Shown here piece after piece: positions 14,669 to 20,107 of a stretch of 20,107 nt of DNA. The notes under the pieces are model-generated. The model worked only from the letters and a program-made list of their open reading frames with translations, searched no databases and was not told the origin of the DNA. The stretch lies in the IMG/VR virus record IMGVR_UViG_3300006353_000011, positions 1 through 20,107 of that record; one strand, 5' to 3'. The translations under genes were made by a program, and so were the position numbers. The stretch comes from a virus. How positions within the stretch are numbered: position 1 is the stretch's first letter; the number at the start of each line of letters is the position of its first letter.

Positions 14669-14903
14669 TCACGCCCACGATGACCGCATTTGGGTGATCG
14701 ATATAGATTTTGGCGGTATATCTCTGACTACGCATCACATCGCGCAAATCGAGGTGGGTGACTACGCATATCCAAAAACGGGTACCGGACTGGTAACGCT
14801 TTACCACCCGAGCGAGTTGTCGGACAGCGATCTATTGGAAGCATATATGGGCGTATCCGACCGTTACGGGATATGCACGGTCAGAGACGTAATCCCTTGG
14901 TGA
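14646..14903 (+). CDS. Unrecognised 85-aa protein, overlapping the 329-aa gene
   Basis: An acidic 85-residue protein starting inside the 3' end of the gene above (23-base overlap). It has a beta-rich N-terminal half (RIWVIDIDFGGISLTTHH, then AQIEVGDYAYPKTGTGLVTLY), an acidic helix ELSDSDLLEAYMG and a C-terminal CTVRDVIPW. No motif or membrane segment is recognised. The overlap argues that the two proteins are made together, possibly as partners. After its stop there are about 120 bases without a gene before the KAP NTPase. Confidence 0.6.
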   Translation: MIKIKDPDHAHDDRIWVIDIDFGGISLTTHHIAQIEVGDYAYPKTGTGLVTLYHPSELSDSDLLEAYMGVSDRYGICTVRDVIPW

Positions 14904-15025
14904 CAAGCATTTCACCCCAAGTGGAGGTATTTTATTTCTAATCACGGTGGATATCCAAATCGCAGCCTTGCAACTCGAAAGAGTATTTCGCATCCTACTT
15001 TTAGTTGATTTAGGTAGGGCTGGAT

Positions 15026-16528
15026 ATGAGCAACGAAATGGTTCCTTGGAACGATGATCTTCTCGAGCGGAAAATAGACAGTGTCTATCTGTACAAGTTG
15101 ATTCAAGGCCGTTCGAAACATCCACAAACCAAAGGTTCCGTCGTTATCAACGTCGATGCAAAATGGGGCCAAGGCAAGTCGTATTTCATCCGAAATATGT
15201 TTCTGGACGTCCGCAGGCAGGGTCATCCAGCAATCACTATTGACGCTTGGAAATATGACTATGTTGACGATCCGTATACCTACGTGATGGCCGAACTGGA
15301 CGCATACTTCAACGAAATCGTGGAGAGGGACGCAACGCAAGCGGGAAAGAACAAAGTTCGTCGTACGATAAAGGCCGTTCAGAAAAACGCGGGAAAATTA
15401 CTTTGGTCCGGTCTAAAAGGTGCCGCCAAACGCGCTAGCCGATATGTCGTTGCCGAAGGCGCAGACGAGATGATCGAAATCATCGAACAGTACACGCCGG
15501 AACCTATCGCGGAAGAAGCGAAAGGCGCAGTAGCGGATGCGGAAAAGCAAATCGTTGAGGTGTCGGATAAAATCATCACCTCTTACATCAAGAAGCGCTT
15601 GGATGACTTTGCAGAAACTAAGGCCAGTCTCGAGAGTTTTAGGAGTAATCTAACATCCCTATTGCAGCTTCTGGCGGGCGAATACGGAATGAAACTGCCA
15701 ATGTATGTTTTCATCGATGAATTGGATCGATGCAGACCTACCTATGCAATTCAGATGCTAGAACGCATCAAACACCTTTTCGATATTCCGAATTTGTCTT
15801 TCGTTATCGCTACCGACACCACGTCACTTAGCCATTCCATCAAGGCTGTTTATGGCTCCGAATTTGACAGCAAACAGTATCTGCAGCGCTTCTTTCATCG
15901 AACATACAGGTTGCCGACTCCACCGAGAAGTCGCATCATTGTCAACTTGCTTAGGGACAATGATGTCGACCTTGACAGATGGACATCACCATTTCGCGAA
16001 ACGTCATTTGATAACTACGCTGATTTTTTTGATACCACGTCGCGCAAATTCGGCCTCACTGTAAGACAGGCGAAGCAATCCATACTGATCCTGACAGACA
16101 TAACCAACGCGGCAGATGATCGCTTCCCACTCGAAATCGTCTACCTGTATTGCCTCATCTGCGATTTCATTTCAGAGGGTGATCTAGAACCTTCAGATAG
16201 TTCCCGTCTCCACGAAAAAACCAAACGTTTTGGAGGAAATTGGTCTACTGAGACAAACACAGGTACACTCTCTTATTACAATATAATTTTGGAAATAGAT
16301 GGAATAAAGAGCAGTCAAATTCATCAGGCTTACCAAAACATTCAATCGCGGCGTAATTCCAGCGGGTCCCCTATGGAAGAATATCTCTACCATATTCTTC
16401 GGCAAGAGTTTCGAATAAAACGTGAGAAAAACAGTAATAATTCGACTGAATTTTATCAATATCACGATCTTATCAACTGCGCCAAGAATGCATATGTGGA
16501 ACACGAAGAGGAATATGATATCGAATAA
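15026..16528 (+). CDS. KAP-family P-loop NTPase (500 aa)
   Basis: A predicted ATPase of the KAP (Kidins220/ARMS-PifA) family, which includes the F-plasmid phage-exclusion protein PifA. Walker A is AKWGQGKS at 45-52, with Ala in place of the usual first Gly, followed by DAWKYDYVDDPYTYVMAEL, a typical KAP segment. Walker B is VFIDELDRCRP at 228-238, followed by LERIKHLFDIPNLSFVIATD and a QYLQRFFHRTYRLP segment with likely sensor or arginine-finger residues. Many bacterial KAP proteins carry membrane spans between Walker A and B; here that insert (about 110-200) is Ala/Glu/Lys-rich and amphipathic, so this member is probably cytosolic or peripherally bound. The C-terminal 120 residues are AT-rich in DNA and unassigned. 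A defence or superinfection-exclusion role is inferred from family and cargo position. Confidence 0.8.
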   Translation: MSNEMVPWNDDLLERKIDSVYLYKLIQGRSKHPQTKGSVVINVDAKWGQGKSYFIRNMFLDVRRQGHPAITIDAWKYDYVDDPYTYVMAELDAYFNEIVERDATQAGKNKVRRTIKAVQKNAGKLLWSGLKGAAKRASRYVVAEGADEMIEIIEQYTPEPIAEEAKGAVADAEKQIVEVSDKIITSYIKKRLDDFAETKASLESFRSNLTSLLQLLAGEYGMKLPMYVFIDELDRCRPTYAIQMLERIKHLFDIPNLSFVIATDTTSLSHSIKAVYGSEFDSKQYLQRFFHRTYRLPTPPRSRIIVNLLRDNDVDLDRWTSPFRETSFDNYADFFDTTSRKFGLTVRQAKQSILILTDITNAADDRFPLEIVYLYCLICDFISEGDLEPSDSSRLHEKTKRFGGNWSTETNTGTLSYYNIILEIDGIKSSQIHQAYQNIQSRRNSSGSPMEEYLYHILRQEFRIKREKNSNNSTEFYQYHDLINCAKNAYVEHEEEYDIE

Positions 16529-16531
16529 TGA

Positions 16532-16606
16532 ATGTTGGAACTCCTGCAAACGGAGTGGACTGATGACGACATCAGAGCGATGAATAATCACCGAAATGGA
16601 GGTTGA
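16532..16606 (+). CDS. Possible 24-aa leader-type ORF
   Basis: ATG at 16532, three bases after the KAP stop, opens 24 codons (MLELLQTEWTDDDIRAMNNH and four more residues). Its stop lies two bases before the next ATG, and its last codons contain the GGAGG used by that gene. It may be a tiny protein or only a coupling leader. No ribosome binding site of its own is obvious. Confidence 0.3.
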   Translation: MLELLQTEWTDDDIRAMNNHRNGG

Positions 16607-16608
16607 TT

Positions 16609-16755
16609 ATGTCGTATTTGATAATCGCGTATAACAATGCAGTCCAGCAATTAATTGAATCGGGAACGCGCACAAGCGATCCTGTTCTTCGAGATGTAAT
16701 TGTCGCTAATCTGAAAGAACGTGGCTTTTATGTAAGGGTAAGAGAAGAAGGATAA
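16609..16755 (+). CDS. 48-aa small protein
   Basis: ATG at 16609 has an excellent GGAGG six bases upstream. The 48 residues begin MSYLIIAYNNAVQQLIESG, continue with a charged helix TSDPVLRDVIVANLKERG and end FYVRVREEG. The overall pattern, a helical pair followed by a basic strand, is common in small phage proteins, but no family is recognised. It is followed after four bases by the next small gene, so it belongs to the same transcript. Confidence 0.55.
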   Translation: MSYLIIAYNNAVQQLIESGTRTSDPVLRDVIVANLKERGFYVRVREEG

Positions 16756-16759
16756 CTAG

Positions 16760-16933
16760 ATGAAAAAATACATTGTTGTATCGTATCGTGAAATTGAGGC
16801 CGAAGTCATAGGTGGATACGATAATATAGACGACGCTTCGGAATTCGTAGCGGATTTCCTAAAAGACAATCCAATGTTAGATCCCGATGATTATATCATC
16901 TACGAATTCTCGAAACGAGCAAAAGCCTCCTAA
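16760..16933 (+). CDS. 57-aa small acidic protein
   Basis: ATG at 16760 follows the preceding stop by four bases; the GAAGAAGGAT end of that gene supplies the ribosome binding site. The 57 residues start MKKYIVVSYREIEAEVIGGY, then DDASEFVADFLKDNP and DDYIIYEFSKRAKAS. The beta-strand, helix, strand layout resembles many short accessory proteins without known function. Its last codons form the 5' arm of a strong terminator that ends the operon. Confidence 0.55.
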   Translation: MKKYIVVSYREIEAEVIGGYDNIDDASEFVADFLKDNPMLDPDDYIIYEFSKRAKAS

Positions 16934-16946
16934 CGGGGGCTTTTTT
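16921..16946 (+). terminator. Rho-independent terminator of the KAP / small-gene operon
   Basis: A ten-base-pair stem, AAAAGCCTCC (16921-16930) with GGGGGCTTTT (16935-16944), has one T-G pair, a TAAC loop and a T run to 16946. It overlaps the last codons and stop of the 57-residue gene. Confidence 0.85.
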
Positions 16947-16970
16947 GTTGTTAGGGGTAGACCACGACAC

Positions 16971-17147
16971 TTAGTAAGCGGGCTTATCCTTTTCACCTTC
17001 TTCGATAGTGATTTCCTGATATTCATCCGGTTTTTCGCGGGCATACTCTGATGCATATTGTTCGGCTTCGGCACGGGTTGGAAAATTGTGTACTGGATAC
17101 TTTACACCGGCGTGGTCGCCGTAAACCCAGAATGTTTTAAGTGTCAT
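16971..17147 (-). CDS. 58-aa small acidic protein
   Basis: ATG at 17147 has GAGG about nine bases upstream. The 58 residues begin MTLKTFWVYGDHAGVKYPVH, then FPTRAEAEQYASEYARE, KPDEYQEITIEEGEK and DKPAY. A strand, a helix starting with the TRAEAEQYA motif and a final strand suggest a compact one-domain protein of the kind often seen in phages; no function is known to me. It stands alone, convergent with the preceding operon and divergent from the recombinase. An imperfect TAAATAC-like sequence (CAAATACAC) is 37 bases upstream. An 11-base repeat GAATGTTTTAA flanks its start. Confidence 0.6.
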   Translation of the reverse strand: MTLKTFWVYGDHAGVKYPVHNFPTRAEAEQYASEYAREKPDEYQEITIEEGEKDKPAY

Positions 17148-17421
17148 TTTTGAATACCTCGAATGTTTTAAATGGATACTTGTGTATTTGGATGAAGACT
17201 TGCTGTTTTTAATGAGACTTGTGGATGCGACCTATGAATCCACGCAATAATTTCAATTTAATTTTCGAGATTCGCAACCCATCGATTTTAGTCGATCTCG
17301 GCTCTGAAGTCAACTCTCAACTTTGCTGAAAATGAAATTTATTCTTCATTTTCAATGGTTTAACATTGCGACCACCGTTGGAATGTTATAGTCTGTTTTC
17401 AACAATGGAGACGATATTCCT
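17148..17421. promoter_or_regulatory. Regulatory region between the 58-aa gene and the recombinase
   Basis: 274 bases without a gene. They hold several inverted repeats: GTGGAT/ATCCAC around 17220-17250, ATCGA/TCGAT around 17280-17300, and a perfect 10-bp pair TGAAAATGAA (17327-17336) and TTCATTTTCA (17345-17354) with an 8-base AT-rich spacer. A TATAGT -10-like box at 17387-17392 has only a weak TTGCGA partner 15 bases upstream. GGAGA at 17407-17411 is the recombinase ribosome binding site. The repeats could be recombinase crossover or accessory sites, or repressor sites. Confidence 0.45.
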
Positions 17422-18057
17422 ATGGTTCAATATGTCGCCTATTATCGTGTATCGACCCAACGTCAGGGAATGTCCGGTCTTGGCTTGGATGCTCAACGTG
17501 CGTCGGTTTTGGCCTTTGTGAATGCTACGGATATCGCGGCGGAATACACCGAGGTAGAGTCTGGCAAACGAAACGATAGGCCAGCATTAGCAAAGGCTCT
17601 GGAACACGCTAAATCCATCGGTGCCGTTCTATTGATTGCAAAACTCGATAGGTTGGCTCGTAACGTCGCTTTCATTGCGAATTTGCTTGAGTCTGGCGTT
17701 GAAATTCAGGCCGTAGATATGCCTTCGGCTAATCGAATGATGTTGCAAATGATGGCCGTTTTCGCGGAAGAGGAAGCTCGCGCCATATCGATTAGGACAA
17801 GGGCCGCTTTGAAAGCCGCAAAGGAACGTGGAACGCTATTAGGTGGCGCTCGTGACGATAATAGAGCTGTATCATATGCACGAGGAGAAGCCTCTACCGA
17901 CCGTGCAATGACGTTGATCCAATCAATCCCGGACTATGGAAACCTATCTTTCAACGCCCTTGCAAAAGCGCTTAACGAAGCCGGTCATAAAACCATCCGA
18001 GGCAATACCTGGACCGCTATGCAAGTCTCCCGGACACTGTCCCGCACACAGGCTTGA
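17422..18057 (+). CDS. Small serine recombinase / resolvase (211 aa)
   Basis: Site-specific DNA recombinase of the resolvase/invertase family. AYYRVST at 6-12 holds the nucleophile Ser11 and Arg9; KLDRLARN at 74-81 supplies the conserved Arg pair; ANRMMLQMMAVFAEEEARAISIRTRAALKAAKERG is the long E helix that joins the catalytic and DNA-binding parts. The C-terminus (about 165-207) is a helix-turn-helix: SFNALAKALNEAG, then GNTWTAMQVSRTL. At 211 residues it is a small resolvase, not a large phage integrase, so it may act in inversion, resolution or transfer of the accessory block rather than as a classical integrase. A terminator follows. The start at 17422 has GGAGA ten bases upstream. Confidence 0.85.
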   Translation: MVQYVAYYRVSTQRQGMSGLGLDAQRASVLAFVNATDIAAEYTEVESGKRNDRPALAKALEHAKSIGAVLLIAKLDRLARNVAFIANLLESGVEIQAVDMPSANRMMLQMMAVFAEEEARAISIRTRAALKAAKERGTLLGGARDDNRAVSYARGEASTDRAMTLIQSIPDYGNLSFNALAKALNEAGHKTIRGNTWTAMQVSRTLSRTQA

Positions 18058-18183
18058 TAAGCGTTTTGGCTACGCGGGTAGCAGGATCGTCCTGAAGGCT
18101 TTGTGTGGGCTTGTGTGGGGATTTGCGGGGGAGAATTTGGACGAGCCCCCCTTATGGGAGTGTTTTATTTTTATCTGGTTGTC

Positions 18184-18208
18184 CGATAATTTTTTTATCG
18201 TTTTTTTT
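18184..18208. terminator. Bidirectional terminator between recombinase and DUF2971 gene
   Basis: CGATAA (18184-18189) and TTATCG (18195-18200) form a perfect 6-bp stem with a TTTTT loop and an eight-T run after it on the + strand. On the minus strand the A run is the last codons of the DUF2971 gene and the stem includes its stop. It serves two convergent genes. Confidence 0.7.
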
Positions 18209-18944
18209 GTAAGCCGAGATTGTCGATCAGGTCTTGATATGACGGCACTTTAAGAGATTCTAGTTTGAGTTTGCGTTTACCCTTCAAGTCAGCAAAATTG
18301 CGCGTAACATCGTAGATGACGCGATAATATTTTTCAGAAAATCGTGTGTAAGCCAATCTGATATCGGGATTAGATTTATATATTCCTTCTATCTGCGCTT
18401 GATTGACAGTACTACGGAAACCGAACAGCGCGCCCTTCAGTTTCATAGCATCATCAAACTTCTTGAAATGCATATTTTCTACGAAATCATAGTCGTCAAT
18501 TTCGAATGGACAAAACCGTCTAAATTCCCGTTCATATTTCCAGTTTACGAATTTCTTGAGTCCGAGAAAAAACAAATCGACCCGCTCCAGATCCTCGAAG
18601 CGTTCTTTCCCAAACTCTTTAAGGGAGGGGCGTTCGGTTACGTATTCGACATCAAACCACCATTGATCATCGACCTCGAATATAAGACACATCCCTTTAT
18701 AGTTGTCCGCGTAATGACCCCATAAAAGCGGTTCACGCCAGTCGAAGGACATACAGAGAATGCCACCACCACTATCAAATCTCTGCCTTTGCTGGCGTAG
18801 TGCTTTTCTGTCTTCTGCGCCGCTAACAAAAATGCCTAAGTGATCGGCTGGATCGTTCAATTCGGAGAATTTCGAAATTTTCAATCGCTTATCGCGAATG
18901 GCTGCCAGCCCGTACTTTTGTGACGTGAAGTAATATAGCTGCAT
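18195..18944 (-). CDS. DUF2971 family protein (249 aa)
   Basis: The protein opens LYYFTSQKYGLAAIRDKRLK and SELNDPADHLG, the usual first block of DUF2971: an aromatic-rich strand, a helix, then the N-D-P motif. The second block is GILCMSFDWREPLLWGHYAD followed by GMCLIFEV, and the third is FVNWKYEREFRRFCP, equal to the family W-x-Y-E-x-E-x-R element. Order and 249-residue length fit. The family is widespread in phages, prophages and defence-rich islands, and its biochemical activity is not established to my knowledge. AGGGG precedes ATG at 18944. The gene stands alone, convergent with the recombinase and divergent from the exported protein gene, which fits a single-gene cargo element. Confidence 0.75.
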   Translation of the reverse strand: MQLYYFTSQKYGLAAIRDKRLKISKFSELNDPADHLGIFVSGAEDRKALRQQRQRFDSGGGILCMSFDWREPLLWGHYADNYKGMCLIFEVDDQWWFDVEYVTERPSLKEFGKERFEDLERVDLFFLGLKKFVNWKYEREFRRFCPFEIDDYDFVENMHFKKFDDAMKLKGALFGFRSTVNQAQIEGIYKSNPDIRLAYTRFSEKYYRVIYDVTRNFADLKGKRKLKLESLKVPSYQDLIDNLGLQKKR

Positions 18945-19088
18945 TTTGCCCCTGCCCGTGTTTCACACCTAGGGATACCGGCAGTTATTTAAAAATCGAT
19001 TGCCGAAAAGTGGAGTTGCTCTATTCATTCAATTTAAACGTGAATGCAGAATGATCGGACCATCTGTCCAATTCTATGGTTTCGATTG

Positions 19089-19535
19089 ATGTCTAAACGC
19101 TTTGCATACGCTGCGATCATCGCCGGTGTCGTGTTTTCATATAATACCGCTAACGCAGATCCGAATGAGGATTCCCCTGTTTCCTACGGCAATTGGCAAG
19201 GCGTGTGTAATGCCTATTCCTGCGTTGCACGAAACAATCGTGCTGTTGCAATCCAGTTTGATGTCGATGGCGATATGTGGGTTCAATTCCCGGCATCAAA
19301 AAAGCAACTCGAAGAAGCCCGAATGCTGAAGGTTACGCTGCCCAACGGTACGAGGTTCGAGGAATTCAAAAGGTCGGGTATAAATCAAACCATACGGTTG
19401 ATCATTCCTAAGAAACAGCAAAAAGGCTTCGTGAAGACAAAGAAATTTACCATTGAAGGTATCGGTGAATACGACATCAGAAACTTTGACGGTTTGTATG
19501 AAATGGGTGCATTTAGATTGGGAATAAACGAATGA
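19089..19535 (+). CDS. Small exported protein of unknown function (148 aa)
   Basis: The start chosen is ATG at 19089, because it gives a clean signal peptide: MSKR, a hydrophobic core FAYAAIIAGVVFSY, and cleavage after NTANA before DPNED. An in-frame ATG 45 bases upstream would add a polar extension. The mature protein is about 125 residues and begins with YGNWQGVCNAYSCVARN, whose two cysteines could form a disulfide in the periplasm. The rest is beta-rich (VAIQFDVDGDMWVQFP, IRLIIPKKQQKGF). The NWQ-x-x-C start is faintly like invasion-associated locus B proteins of alphaproteobacteria, but I would not assign that family. Its stop overlaps the next gene in ATGA. Confidence 0.6.
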   Translation: MSKRFAYAAIIAGVVFSYNTANADPNEDSPVSYGNWQGVCNAYSCVARNNRAVAIQFDVDGDMWVQFPASKKQLEEARMLKVTLPNGTRFEEFKRSGINQTIRLIIPKKQQKGFVKTKKFTIEGIGEYDIRNFDGLYEMGAFRLGINE

Positions 19536-19693
19536 AGTTTGATGGTTATTTTAGAAACCTAATCGTCGCGGTTTTTCCGCCTGCAAAGAACAATCCGAGC
19601 CTATTCATTCTGACAGGGGCTGTTTTGTTTTGGCTTATGGCGAACGCTTTATGGTTTGGTTTGTTCAGGCATTTACCCGGCTTGTTCCGGTAG
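19532..19693 (+). CDS. 53-aa single-span membrane protein
   Basis: ATG at 19532 overlaps the preceding stop (ATGA), which implies translational coupling to the exported protein. The 53 residues begin MKFDGYFRNLIVAVFPPAKN; the segment LFILTGAVLFWLMANALWFG (24-43) is one hydrophobic span, and the protein ends RHLPGLFR with positive charge. Size and one span would suit a small membrane protein, including a pinholin-like or accessory lysis protein, but it is far from the endolysin and nothing specific supports that. Partnership with the exported protein is the more direct reading. Confidence 0.55.
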   Translation: MKFDGYFRNLIVAVFPPAKNNPSLFILTGAVLFWLMANALWFGLFRHLPGLFR

Positions 19694-19896
19694 CGCAGGT
19701 GATTGCGGAGATCAGCGACCGGTCTAATGGGTAACATATCAGCCGGGGGTATGTCCCTAATCTCCGCAGATGATTAGCTATACCGCATAAATGTCGGCAT
19801 CAAGACTTTGATAAATAACTATGTCGAATGGTTTTGCCATAATTTCCATTCGATGAGTTTAGACATTTGAACTCCATATTTCCTTGATCCTCTGGA
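19694..19896. other. Non-coding stretch with two long inverted repeats
   Basis: About 200 bases without a convincing gene. TGCGGAGAT (19704-19712) and ATCTCCGCA (19760-19768) enclose a nested stem GGG..ACATA (19729-19738) with TATGT-CCC (19750-19757), a plausible folded RNA. TCGAATGG (19824-19831) and CCATTCGA (19846-19853) form a second, 8-bp inverted repeat. GATAAATAACT at 19810 is an imperfect relative of the TAAATAC motif. A terminator follows. Confidence 0.4.
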
Positions 19897-19899
19897 AAG

Positions 19900-19926
19900 C
19901 CCTCTGATTAGCGTCAGGGGGTTTTT
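19900..19926 (+). terminator. Rho-independent terminator
   Basis: CCCTCTGA (19900-19907) pairs with TCAGGGGG (19914-19921), one T-G pair, loop TTAGCG, then five T. It is more than 200 bases after the last recognised gene, so a non-coding transcript or a long untranslated tail probably ends here. Confidence 0.7.
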
Positions 19927-19944
19927 CTGTTTAAATTCAAGAAA

Positions 19945-19974
19945 TTGTCTTTTCCACTGTCGCCGTGCTATAAA
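19945..19974 (+). promoter_or_regulatory. Sigma70-like promoter facing the GC-rich right end
   Basis: TTGTCT (19945-19950) and TATAAA (19969-19974) are separated by 18 bases. The -10 is preceded by GC, as in CTATA-type alphaproteobacterial promoters. Expected start near 19981. Confidence 0.45.
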
Positions 19975-19980
19975 CTATTA

Positions 19981-20107
19981 ATTGCATAAGAGCGCTTTTC
20001 GGCGTATCCAGCATGTGCGGACACCCTCCCAAGCGCCTGCCTTGTCAACTTGTGGCGGCGCGACCTGCCCCGTATCGGCTATTCTGCGCCCGGCGGTGGC
20101 GTTTCGT
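19981..20107 (+). other. GC-rich segment at the window end: stable RNA, leader or partial gene
   Basis: Base composition rises sharply compared with the phage genes. Just downstream of a good promoter, the sequence lacks an obvious ribosome binding site and has complementary GC blocks (GCGCC and GGCGC). An ATG near 20012 is open to the window end but its 31 codons resemble nothing I know. A host stable RNA is possible, but the diagnostic part would lie beyond the window. Confidence 0.3.

Noticed and set aside
14912-14940. CACCCCAAGTGGAGGTATTTTATTT as a terminator before the KAP gene
   Set aside because: The arms pair only with mismatches or bulges and the T run is broken.
17422-18057. Recombinase as the phage's large serine integrase
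   Set aside because: 211 residues is far too short for that group and the long zinc-ribbon and coiled-coil region is missing; it is a resolvase/invertase-size enzyme.
18095-18130. G-rich repeat (TTGTGTGGG twice, then GGGG and GGGGG) as a G-quadruplex or attachment core
   Set aside because: Only three runs of three or more G are close together, and no second copy of the repeat is seen elsewhere in the window.
19044-19088. Longer start for the exported protein
   Set aside because: The 15 extra residues would precede the signal peptide and spoil it; the ATG at 19089 gives a standard export signal.

Overview
The window looks like the right-hand part of a temperate, short-tailed (podovirus-like) phage genome, or a prophage, followed by a possible stretch of host chromosome. 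The host is probably an alphaproteobacterium, perhaps of the Hyphomicrobiales; I infer this from gene style and moderate base composition, and no rRNA or housekeeping gene confirms it. No tRNA or CRISPR array was seen.

Region 1 (1-11415, + strand) is a tightly packed virion module. It runs: 3' end of a DUF5309/SU10-type major capsid protein, terminator, small protein, head-tail adaptor, tail hub/nozzle protein, two small proteins (one GNAT-like), a low-complexity protein ending in an S74-type intramolecular chaperone, two large ejection-type proteins flanking a tail lysozyme, and a collar-domain tail fibre. Most junctions overlap by 1-44 bases, so translation is probably coupled.

Region 2 (11405-13603, - strand) holds, in order of transcription, a beta-class DNA methyltransferase, a cytoplasmic-type GH24 endolysin, an unrecognised 186-residue protein and a 47-residue protein. 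Region 3 (13679-16933, + strand) holds two overlapping unrecognised genes, a KAP-family P-loop NTPase and two or three very small genes ending at a strong terminator. Region 4 (16971-19693) is accessory: a 58-residue gene, a small serine recombinase, a DUF2971 protein, and an overlapping pair made of an exported protein and a one-span membrane protein. From about 19694 to the end I see structured non-coding DNA, a terminator, a sigma70-like promoter and a GC-rich segment.

The most interesting signal is regulatory. The heptamer TAAATAC, very like the T4 late promoter TATAAATA, occurs six times. Four copies end 31-33 bases before the start codons of phage genes (452, 5158, 9961 and the endolysin at 12764). 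At the endolysin the motif sits at the foot of a perfect 13-bp hairpin that buries the Shine-Dalgarno sequence. This is the arrangement known for T4 gene e: read-through transcripts fold and are silent, while late transcripts start inside the hairpin and are translatable. The first of these genes (452) has a similar, weaker arrangement. The cargo genes of regions 3 and 4 lack exact copies of the motif, so it may mark the late regulon.
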